64,000 nucleotides of DNA from Gonapodya prolifera JEL478 (Eukaryota; Monoblepharomycota; Monoblepharidomycetes; Monoblepharidales; Gonapodyaceae). Position numbers and translations under genes: made by a program. Each line of letters opens with the position of its first letter. The first letter of the stretch is position 1. Positions 21,886 through 33,520 of this stretch are shown piece by piece. Where the stretch lies: assembly GCA_001574975.1 (NCBI GenBank), contig KQ965822.1, positions 1 through 64,000 on the forward strand, written 5' to 3'. Under the pieces are notes generated by a model. That model was not told the origin of the DNA. It ran no database searches and saw only the letters and a list, made by a program, of their open reading frames with translations.

Positions 21886-24800
21886 TCACTTCTTCAAATT
21901 GGACCTTTTGGCTGGCTGGCTGGACTGCGATGGGGCTTTCGATGACCCCACAGTTCTACTTTTCACGACAACGCCACTCGAACTTGTAGGAGTCGCCGGA
22001 GCTCCACCGGCCGATTTTGTTGACTGGCTCCTCGCCACATTTGGCGCTGCCTGTGCTGTCACTTTTACACCAGGGTGCGGGATCATTCCAACGAAGTTCA
22101 ACCAGTCGACGGTCAGACACGGGTAGACGCTCTTCTCCTTGGTTCCACGGAGAACGATATCGGCCTGACCGGGATTCGATACCTCCATCCCATTCCCAAC
22201 TTTGATGAGAGTCCGGGCATAGTGAAGCCAGGAAGACTGTGCTTCATTCTCGAATGCCGCCGTGAGAAAAAAGAGCTTTCCGTTGAAAGGTCTGAAATAG
22301 AAGTTCCTTTCCGTGTCAGTGCCATACCCACAGACTCAGAACGCTCGTAACCGCATTCCTCACCTCTCGAGTGATCGAAATACTTGGTGAGTGCTCTCTT
22401 CAAGCCATCGTTTCCTGAACGCCACGAACGAACGGTGGTGTAATGAATGTAGAAACCTTTGCACCTGAGAAGCCACTCACTCTTCACCCGACTTGAGAAT
22501 CCAATTGTAGTCTTGAACAATCCATTTACCCGACAGGAGTCCAGCAAAAGTCTTGAGTGTTTTACTCGACGGTGGAGCGACGATGTGTGTCACGGTTGGA
22601 TCGAAGTCCTCGGCTCCTTGATTTACGACCCCTCCGAGTTCGCGCACGATATCCCCAAGGCGAACTTTGAGCTGTGGGGACCAGTTATTTGGATCACTGA
22701 ACCCAGTAAACGCGAATACTGGTGTGGAGACGGTGGCAGAGGGAGCACCTGAGAGAACAAGATCATCGACGTTGAGTAATTCGATCCGCCGATGTGACAC
22801 AAACTATACAAACCGAATACGGGAATTGCACTAGGATTGGCGGAGTCATCTGTAGTAATGAGCTGTTCGTAAATATGCGATCTCTAGATATGTCCCATAG
22901 TTCGGGTTGAATCAACTCACCTGAAGCATCAGCGCCAGCCGACCTGGTGCGTCCCACACTTTGATTCCGCTTCATTATAGCTTCTTCTTTGGGATCTAGC
23001 ATTGTCACAGACTTCTTTTTCGGTGGGTATACTTGTGTTCCATCAACATCTGCTGCAGCATTTTCCGCGACAGGGTTTGCTTGCAAAAGTTCCTTCACAG
23101 ACTGATTACCATCCTCGGGTGGGGTAGCGTCAAGAACAATAGGTTTTAAGGTCACTGATATGGTCGGCACATCTTCTAGTTCCTGATCGTTGGCTTCCTG
23201 ACTTTCGGATTGATCAGAAGTGAGGTTGTCCTGGCTATTGATATTCGTCGCTCCTCCACTTTCCGCTCGCATTGAGTTCTCATCGATGCTTTTGTTCCTC
23301 AACACATTGAGGACTTCCCCGGGTACCCGTAAGTTTTCCTGGGAGCTTCCAGTCTCAGAACGCGGTTTCTCGCTGTCGAAACTTGCGGCCTGAACTTGTA
23401 TCGATGTGAAGGGTGCTTGACTCGCCTTCTGCGCATCAGCATTGTCGCCTTCCTTTGCGATCGCCTCGATGGAGTTCAAAGCTGAATTCAATCGCTCATT
23501 GGAGGCTGTGTCATTCCTGTCCAAAGAAGCCCCTGATTTTGACTTGGAAGAAGCGAGAGGAGCGACTACGGCAATTGGCTGTCCGTTATTTGCGACAGGA
23601 TGATCCTCACTCGTCCCAGTCGCGTTGGAACCGGATACTCGGGATACCTCCGCCAGCCTGCCTCTCACGCCACTCAAACTGTCGAGAGATTCCTTGGATT
23701 TGCTACTTGAGCCCAATTTTTTCAAACTAGCACCACGAAGAAGCTTGAGTGGGTTGAATGAAGTCTTCTTAGTATCTTTAGGATCCAAAGATGTGGTAGA
23801 TCCAGCAAGCTCAGTTTTGGAGCCAGACTTGCCGAGCGCTGATGCTGGTGATGAAATAGAAACTTCCACCGTGTCACCGAGCGCCGTCGACGAAACTTTG
23901 TTGTGAACCGGGGGGGCAAGTCTCCCACTTGATTCGGCTCGGCGTAACTCGGGAAGGCCACGAGCGTTTGCCGCGGAAAGTGCCTGCTGTAAGTTTGCGA
24001 CTTCCCCGTTTCTCGCTGCAAGTTGCACTTCAAGATCCAACACTCTCGTCTTGAAGGTTTCGGACGTGTTCTTCTGTGCTGCTTCTGAAGCACGAAAGGC
24101 GTCTAATTGGTTCTGGAGCTTCGAGACAGTGACGCGAGACTCCGTCAATTGAGACTCAAGGGTTGTAATATTCCCTTGTAGATCCGCAAGTTGATTCTCC
24201 ACGGCTTGCAGCGAGTCCTTCTCCTTCATTAAGGTTTCCTTCTGCGAGGGTTCGGTAGCTAATTGCTTCCTCGTCTCCGCGAGTTGTTGCTCCCGATCAC
24301 GAAGCATTGCAGACAGATCGTTTACTTGTTGGCGTTGGGTGGTAAGCTCTGCCGTGAGTCGGTTTGTGTCTGATTGTGCAGATTTGAGCGCCGCCGAGAG
24401 CTGAAAACGTGTACAGATTTTATCATCAGCACGACACAAGAACGCTATGCGCAGGCAGGCGAATAATCACAGTAGCGTTTTCGTTATCCGAATCTCCTCC
24501 GTGCCTTCCATTATCGACGTCAGCAGCCCCATCGAGTGCCTGGCGGGCTTCCAAGAGATCCTCTTCCACTCTACGATACGACATTTCCAGTTCGGTCAAA
24601 CGTAACTTGGTGTCTTCTACCGCTTGCACAAGGGTGATATTCTGCAGCGAGAAATTATGTGAAAATGTGAATTTCGATGATTGCACCATTCAATCTTTGG
24701 TTTTACTCACCTCGGCCGCGAGCTCTTCTACTCGCACCTCTGATTGAGCCAATTGGCACTGTACTCTCGATAGCTCTTCATACAGCTTCTCTCCACCACG

Positions 24801-26545
24801 ACTCGGCGCTTCTCCAGTCTGACTTTCCTGAACTGAAGCGTCGTCGTCTTCCTTCCGTTCTAGCTGTTCACGAACCTCGGTAACGCTGTTCTCCGCGTCC
24901 CGTGCCCTGATCTCAGCCTGCTCAACGCGTTTCTGTAACTCCTGTACCTGCTGCTCCAATTTCTCCCTTTGACGCACGGCATCGTCGGCTTGCCTCTGAG
25001 CGACCTCGAGGGCACCAATGAGCCGTTTCCTCTCGTGCTCCACGCGGTCCAGTTCAGACGCAAGTTTAGCGAGCTGGGATTCAGAAACCGCAACTGCTGG
25101 CGAGGAGGCGTTGTTTCCGGTCGAAATTGCGGAAGCAGGTGATGGGAACATGGATTGGTTGGGGCTGACAGGTGCGGCAGTGCTGAGATGGAGGGTAGTT
25201 GAGCGTGCGACGCCTCCTTCAATTTCCTTCCGAAGGTCAAGCATCTCCCTTACTGCGCCCCGCGCCGCAACTTCAGCGACGGCAAGTCTCTCACGGAGAT
25301 CCACAACCTCCGCAGATGTGAGACCCGAGGAGCGCAGTTCAGAGATCACGACTTCTTGGTCTCGGACTTTAGATTCCAATGTGCGCACGAGGTGCTCCAG
25401 CTCGCGGGCTGATTGCAAGGGCGCAGATGGTGTCGCTGGGGAATCAAAGGAAGGGCCACCAGCAGGTACGACTGTTGAACCCTTGCGCGATCTGCTTCTC
25501 GTGACCTGCTCCGCCCTATCGCTTTCAACGGCAAGCACGCGAGCACGGAGGCTGTTTCGCTCGGCCTCGAGTGTTTCGACCTGCCTCGTAAGCTCCGATG
25601 CCCGAAGTGAGGAGGCTGTTTTCTCTGCTACCATGGCAGCAAGTCTGGCATTATCGGCCTCTAGCTGCGCCACGCGGTCTCCGTGCGCTGAAGGTGATGC
25701 AGATGTCGACGGGGATGATCGGAATCGGGCGAGTTCGGCCTGTGCGGTATCACGCTCTTTCTTGACTTGAGCGAGAGCGTCTGTTGTAGATTGTGCCTCG
25801 GTGCGAAGTTGCGAGACTAGCGTTGTTCTCTCGGCGAGGTCGGCTGAGAGAGTGTCTATGCGAGCTTTTGCTTTGGACTGTCAAAGATCATGCACAGTTA
25901 CAGGAAACTCCATTCAATAAGAAGAGAGTTACAGTCGAACACAAACCTTCATTCGTTCAAGTGTCTCCTCGAGCTCTCGGTTCTTTGCCATCACTTCGTG
26001 AAGACGGGTTACTTCTCCGACTCGCGAGCTTGGTGCCGTTTCAGATGAAATTGGCTGATTCGACGAAGAAGATGCGACAAGGAGAAAAGCAGTAGTTTAG
26101 TTAGTAGTCTGATAAGTCAGCGCTCAATCAGACGGCTTCCCGACTCCGTAATCCTTGGCACTATTCGATTCTCCGACCCGCCGAACGTTCACATTCCCAT
26201 AAGCTCAATCTTTACCGGTACTGTTTCAACGCTCACCTTTACATTAAACTCATCCCAATTGATAGCCGACTCCATCCTGGTCGGCTGCCTGCTCCTCCCC
26301 GCATTCCAAGTGTTCTGGCGAGACAAGCCGGGCTTGCCATTGCCATCCTTCGCTGGTGACGACGCGGATCCACCAAGACCCGACGGAGAGACGGAGCGAG
26401 AGCGATCGGTCTCTGAAGCCATTCGGCTGTGAGATTGTCGGATATCGGCAGTTGAGTGACTGGTGGGTGAATCCCCAGCAGCTTTGAGCTGTGAGGGCGT
26501 GGGCGGGGATATCAGCGTGCTGGGAGTTTCGGTTTGAGCCTCCAT
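21886..26545 (-). CDS. long coiled-coil protein with C-terminal tandem BRCT domains
   Basis: Starts at ATG 26545 with a Ser/Pro-rich disordered head (MEAQTETPSTLISPPTPSQ). From about 26050 down to 23950 it is almost continuous heptad coiled coil (for example KAKARIDTLSADLAERTTLV and VEQAEIRARDAENSVTEVRE). A long acidic, Ser/Thr-rich linker spans about 22920-23950. The end holds a BRCT domain at 22480-22790 (VFAFTGFSDPNNW, VRELGGVVNQ, VTHIVAPPSSKT, GKWIVQDYNWI) and a second at about 22050-22330 (LFFLTAAFENEA, VYPCLTVDWLNFVGMIP), then a basic tail ending NLKK-stop at 21886. Paired BRCT domains commonly bind phosphoserine peptides in DNA damage or checkpoint complexes. I do not recognise a named family with this layout. 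Several introns; one at 26053-26236 is approximate. Confidence 0.75.
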
Positions 26546-26874
26546 GCTATCGGTTGGGGGAATTGTGGGTATCGAGTCCCTCGAAAGCGACGGTCAACTG
26601 TTCACAGCTCAGACTACACGAACTTCGATGGTTGCGTTGAGTGGATCAAGCGGGTGGGTTTGCGAGAGCCTCAGTGCGATGATTGCTTCGATTGGATTCT
26701 TGTTGTTGAAGGTTGGTCCCTTCGCAGATCAGGAACTGCTGCTGGTTCTTTTTCTCCGAAAAATCGAAAGTAGTAATTGACTTTACCACTTCCAGAGACC
26801 GCTAAATAACTGCTCTTTGTATAAATAAACTTACGATGTCTACAAGTGTAATGCTAATCACAGATACTACCCGT
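26546..26874. other. intergenic, promoter of the BRCT gene
   Basis: 329 bases between two minus-strand genes. Two short overlapping plus frames exist but look non-coding. AT-rich stretches near 26810-26830 fit promoter or polyadenylation sequence. Confidence 0.4.
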
Positions 26875-29034
26875 TCAAAGAGGCGTGGCAACGAAATCAT
26901 TCATGTCCACGGAGCGTGTCTCGAGGTACAGGTTAAAGGCGCGGTACGGGTACATTGTGGTGATTTTCCCATCCGTTCGGTTCGTTGGATTGTACTGTTC
27001 AAATAGCCAGATTGGTCAGCAATTCACATCTCCCGCCAAAACCGAACACAGTCCCCGTTCATGAACTCACCCAACTCCGCCCCGTCCCACCACACCACAC
27101 CGTCTTCTTCAAATCCCGCCACAACCTCTCCGTGTAGATCTTCTGCGCGGCCTCTTTGGGATCGAGGGCCTTGAACCCTTGCGAGACGCAGGTCTCGATG
27201 ACGCCCATGGCGAGGTCGACCTGACATTCGATCATGTACACGGCGGAGATGTGCCCGATACCGGCGTTGGGGCCGAGGAGCATGAAGAAGCTGAGGGGGA
27301 TGCGGTGGTGAGGTTCGGATCTGTGTTGGACCATCTGCACGCAATGACACAACTCACTTTGGGAACCCGCTCGTCATGACGGTCCTGTAATGCATCGCCA
27401 GATCCTTCTCTCCCGTGAGTTGGGCCCACTTATCGCGGCGCTCGATGCCGCCGCGACCGTAGATGCTAACAGGGGAGGCGGTGGGGAGAACGTCGAAGCC
27501 TGGCAGGAGAGACAAGGGGATGAGGAAACAAGCATCACAACGGAGGGAGTGTGAGTCTCACCTGTTGCGGCGATAATCACATCGTGATCCCGATGCTTCC
27601 TCTGCGCACCCGCTTTCCCATTCGCCACACCATTCTCCTTCCCGCTCTCCCTCGCCTCCGTCCACAACCCTGTCGCGTCCACCCCCACGATCCTCTCCGC
27701 ATGGACGAGCTCCACATTGGGTCTCTGCAGATCCTTCAAGTAAGTCACCTGTGGCAGAATCCTCTTGGTCCCTACATCGTAACTTGGCGTGAGGGCCTTC
27801 CTCAGCTCCGGGTCCTTGATTTCCGCCTTGTAGTACATCGAGATCGCATATTTGACCAAGTACTGCAGCCAAGTCCCCGTGAGGAGCATAGAGAAGGACA
27901 GGTCGGAGCGGAGGAAGATGAAGAGGCGGTAAAAGAGAGTGAGGAAGGGCACGTAGCGGAAGAGGTAGCGGACCCAGGAGGGGTAGGCAAACATGGCTTT
28001 GGGGGGGCACCAGCCGGGGGATCGCTGCAGAGTCGTGGATGGTGTATGTTATGGAAAGTTTCTGATGTTGTGCGCGGATTGAACCCACCTGGTATACTGT
28101 CAGTCTTCCCACAATCGGCGCAATAGACTCAACAACCTGCACTCCACTGGCACCGGTCCCGATGACCGCCACATCCTTCCCCTTCAAATCTACCCCTTGT
28201 TTCGGCCAGGCTGCCGAGTGGGCCTTGACGCCCTTGAAAGTCTCCCACCCTGGGTAGGCTGGCATTTTGGGATAGTGAAGCCCGCCGCCGCCAAAAACAA
28301 GGAAGTTGTGGCGGGTTGTGTAGGAAGTGGGAGCGGATGAAGGGGAGGAGAGGTCGTGGATGAGGAATGACTTATTTTTCGTGGGTGGGGCAAGGAATCA
28401 TGAAAACTAACATAATCTGGCAGACCAAAGTGAAAACTTACGAGCTTCCACATTCCCTCTTCTTCCAGCCATTTGGCCTCCCTGAGCTCGTGACCAAACT
28501 TGACGTGATCCATGATCCCGTACTTTTTCGCCACGTTGTTACAGTACCGCCATATCTCCTCGCCGGGGGAGAAGGACATGGACCAGTCTAGTGGCAGAGC
28601 AGTGTGAGGTGTTCGGTGACATTTGGTGAAAATGAGTCGGTAGTGTCGTTACGTACCGGGGTTCCGCTCAAACGAGAATGAATAGAGATGGGACATGACA
28701 TCGCAAGCACATCCTAGTCGAAGTGTCATCAGTTAATCCAAGAATCTTCTCTTCCAATCACCATCAGACATTGCAACCCACCAGGATACCGATTTACGAA
28801 CCATGTCCCGCCCACCCCCTTCTCCTTCTCGTAGATTGTGTAGTTTGTCGTTTTGAGCCTCGTCTGCGCCCGGTACCCCACGATGATGCCGGACATGCTG
28901 TATCGGTGCGTGATTCAGCCGCAGGGCAGGAGTCAGGAGGTTTGGGGGGACAAGCAAAGCAGGCGAGCAATGAAGAAGACGCACCCGGCCCCGATGACTG
29001 CGATGCTCGGCTCGAGTTTTTTCGCTGGTGCCAT
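26875..29034 (-). CDS. type I Baeyer-Villiger flavin monooxygenase
   Basis: NADPH- and FAD-dependent oxygenase that inserts oxygen next to ketones (or oxidises N/S atoms) in the cytosol. Start ATG 29034 gives MAPAKKLEPSIAVIGAG; after an intron SGIIVGYRAQTRL and KGVGGTWFVNRYPG finish the FAD Rossmann unit. Further on are CDVMSHLYSFSFERNP and GEEIWRYCNNVAKKYG. The diagnostic fingerprint F-x-G-x3-H-x3-W-P is present as FKGVKAHSAAWP, directly before the NADPH Rossmann VAVIGTGASGVQ. The C-terminal part has PLSFFMLLGPNAGIGHISAV and a stop at 26875. At least six short introns were placed. Substrate cannot be told from sequence. Confidence 0.88.
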
Positions 29035-29670
29035 CTTAGTCTGTGTAGAGTTCCAATCACGATGGCACAAAGTCCAGACGAGGCAGGTTTTACTCGCGGC
29101 CGGGTGAATTGGGGAGACCGACCCGGCAGAACCGGCCAGGATGAATAAAACCGGTTGAACCTGCCAAAACGTCACGTGCGTTTGGAGCGGGAGAATTGCG
29201 CGGTTTTGTTTTTTGACGGCGTAGAGAAAGCTGGCATTTCTAAGATCGACTCAATCGAGACAAGGAGAAGAACGAGAAAGGAGAAAGTTACACGAAATGA
29301 AGTGGTGACGGCTGAAGCGAATGAGCCTTTTGCCAGCACCCTCTAAAATATAAGAGCAAATGCTTCATCCACTCTCGGGTGGGCGAGGTATTGACACGGA
29401 CTCGGTCTCGGTAACATCGCAAACGAAATGCCCACCTGCGATGGAAGAAGTTTCGTGCAATCCGGTAAAGTGCTTGATATGAGTAACAAATTGCGACAAA
29501 TAAATGCAAAGTTCCAAGGCCTCCCCCACATCATCGAGCTTTCCCGTCCCCGCGGTCTCCAAAACAATTCACGTTCCGGCACTCTGATACGCCTCCACTG
29601 TCGTGCCGTTGGATCGGATCGCCCAAGGGCGGCGACACGCCTCACGTCTGGTGAATTTTCGGGAGAGAAG
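29035..29670. other. no supported gene
   Basis: Upstream of the monooxygenase gene. Small overlapping frames on both strands show no family match. The first 200 bases are probably its promoter. Confidence 0.35.
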
Positions 29671-29945
29671 ACATGAGGCATTTAACCTTAGACTTCGAAC
29701 GGCCGTCCCGTAAAAGTTCGAGAAGTGCAACGTATTGTCTCCACAGCGAATCAAATTGGCGTGGACCGAGAAGATCTACAGCTGTGGGAAGCGGATTCGC
29801 GAGCACATTCGAGTCGGATACCGAGATTCCCAAAAAAGCACAAAGTGGTGCAACGTCATCGCCCTAAACAAGTTGTTCATCCCACCCAACGAGGTAGACG
29901 AGGATCAAGAATCAGCTGATTGGTACGTGAAATGGAGTATGTGAC
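29671..29945 (+). other. possible isolated exon, hypothetical
   Basis: A plus-strand stretch (about 29750-29930) bounded by a splice-like ccacag and gtacgt reads as a reasonable protein piece (SCGKRIREHIRVGYRDSQKS, then CNVIALNKLFIPPNEVDED). No partner exons or family were found, so this may be a gene fragment or chance. Confidence 0.25.
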
Positions 29946-30479
29946 TATGTGTGAATATCAGACAGTGACTACCCTCTGTTAGGTCTAATTGATAATGCCG
30001 AAGGGACTCTCCGTCTGCTGAGTCCCGTCGACGACTGGCTTGAGAGGCGAGACGGGAAGTTGTCGGTTGATGTCGGTTGACAACATGAGGAAATCGATGG
30101 AAAATATCGCGGTGAAACGATGGAGAGGTTTAGAACCTGTCAGGGCCAAAAGGGGGTCAAGCAAATCCTCGCACCATCAGCACTCTCTAGTGGACGATGA
30201 GAAATTTTTTTACTGAAAACGACCGAGACGGATAGCTTGCATCCAACGCAAAGATTTGCGAGCAGATGCCTCCCAAAAAAAGCACGAACGATGTTGCAGC
30301 ATCAACTGTCCACGAAAGGGATTGCAGGTAACCTGCGGGGAGTGCATAGTGCTAGAAGCTGGTAAAATGAGCAAGTTTTACTCGCACATGGAAAAGTGTT
30401 CAGAATCGCAAATGTCACTGCGATGACATTTGGTTTTGTGCTGGCACAAAGACTCTAATTAAGAACACCTGAAGCACCT
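29946..30479. other. no supported gene
   Basis: No open frame over 60 codons that resembles protein, no repeat and no RNA gene recognised. Confidence 0.35.
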
Positions 30480-31640
30480 CCTTTCGTTTTCTCCTCCTGC
30501 GCTCTCAGTCTCACAAAAGCTTTGATACCCGCGCTTTTTTGCCGTATGATGCGAGGGAACGAGCTCGTCAGAAGATGGAAGTCGATGTCAGTTTGTTTTC
30601 TCGAGGCTGACGCAAGCGAGACCTTCTCCACGTTCTCACTGAGCGGCTTTCTCGGGACGTAAAAGTGCATTGTGATTATGCTTTCTGCTCCTCATATATG
30701 TCCATCATTCAAAATCGGGCAGGTTCTCGCAGGAGAAGTTGTACCTCACTTGTTTCTATTTTGCGCAACTGTGACTCGCGAAGTCCCAGCATGTGGTCGC
30801 AAATCACTTTGTCGACCGTTTACTATTTGAGCTTCGCGCGCGGAGCACCCTACCGAACCGTGGGCTGAACAGCAAACACGTCACACTTTGTGGTTTTGGA
30901 GACATGGCGGTGGCGAACAGCTTCCTTTGAACACCATTCGCGTTCTCATAAATAATCCGCCAGTGTGCTTGGTTTCTGTTATTCATTCCTCACGATCGAC
31001 CATTGAACGGTGAAGACGATATGAACACGTCATCTTCTTTTTGGGGACCACACGGAAAACTTTTATATCTGCACTTTTTTGTCCTTGACGAGGGAACGAA
31101 CTCGTCCGAAGGTGCAAGTGGTGCAAGTCGGTGCGTTGTCATCCTCTTTTCTCGAGGCTGACGCAAGTGATCTTTCCTCCATATTCTCGCTAAGCGGAAT
31201 TCTCGGGATGTACAAGTGCATCGTGATCGTGTCTTCTGCTCCACATATTTGTCCCTCATTCATTATCAGGAGGTTCCCGCAGGAGAAGTTGTGGTTCTCC
31301 CCTGTCTGTTTCTGGAGAACTTGACTCGAGAAGATCACCCACGTGATTGCAAGTCACTTTCCCAAGCGTTTGCGGCTATGGTCCTCCTGCGGAGCGCTCT
31401 ACTTGGACCATAGGGAACTCTGAACACGTAATACTTCGTCGTTTTGGAGAGATGGTGGTGGCAACCAGCTTCGTTTGAGCACCATTCACGCTCTCAGAGA
31501 CATTCTTCATCGATTTGAATTTTGTCTTTCTCATTACGAAATACGATGGTCCATTGAACGGTGAAGCCGACTTGAACACGTCATCGTTTTTCTGGGACAC
31601 CGCGCTCGCGAGCTCTCAACTGCTTGGTCGCTCGCCACGC
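30480..31640. repeat. direct tandem repeat, unit about 545 bp, two copies plus a partial third
   Basis: Blocks recur at a spacing of about 540-550 bp. agggaacgagctcgtc (about 30554) and agggaacgaactcgtc (about 31092); ttctcgaggctgacgcaag (about 30597 and 31149); ttctcgcaggagaagttgt (about 30723) and ttcccgcaggagaagttgt (about 31273); ttggagacatggcggtgg (about 30895) and ttggagagatggtggtgg (about 31443). The phrase ccattgaacggtgaag occurs at about 31001 and 31550, and coarse similarity continues after 31600. On the minus strand both units encode a similar peptide, PLSENVEK.SLASASRK in one and PLSENMEERSLASASRK in the other, opening with an ATG. Function unknown; the peptide may be a duplicated exon or short gene. 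Confidence 0.7.
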
Positions 31641-32541
31641 TCTCAACTCTTTTGTGTGAAGTGCTTCATCATTGTTTTTACTGCCCAGTGCCCCCTCCGT
31701 GGGGCACCACACACTTCCCACATGAACTTCGTCAGGTCTGGAGTCACTTTGCTTTTTCTTTTTTCCTTGACTCTATTCTTACAATGGCACCTTTATTAAA
31801 TAAAGCGGAGACGGTAGGATCTTCCTTCACGTAACCGTTGCTGACTTGAAGGTGAAGGCAAATTTTTTCGAAGTTCGAGGTTGAACAGGTGTTCATACAC
31901 TTGCCAGCCACAATTTCAGTAATCTCATGCTCGGCCCATTTCCCTTTCTTGACATAGAACTACTTGATGTGGACGCGTGACGGCAGGCACCAGAGGTCTT
32001 TTCCTTTTGGTTAAAGTGCCATGAAACACTTCCGTAAACTTGTGCGAAAAGTTTCCAGTTTTCGAGAAACGCTAAGTTTCCCTCAGTCTTCTCTTACCGT
32101 GAACCTCAGCGCCAAAATATGTGTGGTAGAATTAACGTGAACTTATGATGTTTTTGGAGACCGTGACATGAGTGCCACCACATTCTCACAGGCAGTGCTC
32201 ACCAGATATCGGCTTGAAACTTGCCCTCATACACACACCGAATCCCGTGGATAATTGAAGTTACACGAGATGAGTGATGGGTTTTCAAAGGTATTGTTGA
32301 AGTTCCAAGAGATGAATGATAAATGTGTTTTGGAGATAATGGGATGCAACTCGCCCTCTGTCGCTGCCAATTTCTCAAATTTTCCACTTGGTGAACTCGT
32401 AAACTTTACTGCTCCATTCAGACTTTAGACGAAAGTGGGGAGTGCACGTGCACCACATTGTCTTCGCCGATCATAACGAAATCAATTCATCGATGCTCGT
32501 CGATTCAAAAGCGCCAAAGCGAGTCCACAACATCGTGCACG
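31641..32541. other. no supported gene; weak short repeats
   Basis: No coding sequence recognised. A short imperfect doubling (gttgaagtt...agagatgaatgata / attgaagtt...agatgagtgatgg) lies at about 32260-32330. The right end should contain the promoter of the following gene. Confidence 0.4.
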
Positions 32542-33299
32542 ATGGCGCAATCTGGTGCGGTGCAGAGTGTGGATCACCTGACCTGAATTAAATTTGACCA
32601 CGATGAACGTCTTGATCGGTCATCTGAATCCCACGATTGCGGTTACGATGACAACTCCAGGCGAGCGGCGTGTACGTACGAGCAGCAGGCGGCGAGAGAT
32701 TGGGAGACAAAGTGGGGGTTCATGAAGGACGAGAAGTGGAGAGTGAGTGATCATCGTTTTGGTTGATCACGTCGACGCAGTCATTCCTTTGAATGTCTAA
32801 CGTGCTCTTTATATGACATATACAGGATCTTTCCCTCCCGACATCCTCCAGCTGCAACAAACCATCTCGTCACTCCACGAAATCTCCGGCGTCACCCGTC
32901 GTAAACTCCAACCCTTTCTCATCCGGGCTTCCATCCACATACCCACCGGGACTCGTCCCTCCCGAATACCAACTCCCCACCGACCTGTCCTCCACCACCT
33001 CGCTCCACTCTCCTAGCTCTCAAAAGAGCCCAGCCTCGCTCGCCGACCCCGAGTCCCTCACATCAGACCCAAACGCTCTCCTCTCCACCTTCCTCCTCGC
33101 GCACAAGACGCAGCTTGTGACCAAATTCAAGCCTCCGGCCGACAAGTACACGGCACCCGCCACGACGTGTATGGACGTTGGGTGGCGCGTCATCGGGTTG
33201 GCGAAGGAAAGGGGCGACCCCAAGGAAGCCGCACGCGGGTTGGAGAGGCTCGGAAGGCTGTTGCAGGGGAGGGGAAGGAGGGACGTAAAGTTGGATTGA
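32542..33299 (+). CDS. LLC1/C20orf85-like ciliary microtubule inner protein
   Basis: Short start MAQSGAVQ (ATG 32542), then after an intron TYEQQAARDWETKWGFMKDE, then a Ser/Pro-rich middle, and near the end PPADKYTAPATTCMDVGWRV followed by ERGDPKEAARGLERLGRLLQ. The pairing of a W..KWGF motif with a later TT-x(2-3)-GWR motif is the signature of the LLC1/C20orf85 (CIMIP1) family, small proteins on the inside of ciliary doublet microtubules. Exon 3 begins at 32826 (DLSLPTSSS) and the stop is 33297-33299. The first intron has two possible splice pairs near 32566 and 32658-32664. If right, this places the organism among flagellated fungi. The assignment rests on motifs only. Confidence 0.6.
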
Positions 33300-33520
33300 G
33301 TGGCGGCCAGCGTTAGCGGACGTGACGGGTGATCAGCTTGGGCACTAATTTATCTGACGATGTATTGGTTAAGATCTAAAATGAACGCCCGATCGTGAAT
33401 CATTGAAAGCAGGGAAGCACTTTTTTCTCGCCCAATCGTTGACACACGGATACTAGAGTTCTGCCGGTAATTGAACCACTTTCAGGCAACAAGCCGCCTA
33501 TCAATCCCCCACGTCTCTCC

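Noticed and set aside
25018-25770. 250-codon Ser/Ala-rich plus frame
   Set aside because: It is the complement of the coiled-coil region of the BRCT gene; heptad coding on the minus strand gives such Ser/Ala/Leu-rich shadows.
30480-31640. Possible CRISPR-like array
   Set aside because: Units are about 545 bp and diverged, with no short constant repeat or spacers; the setting is eukaryotic.
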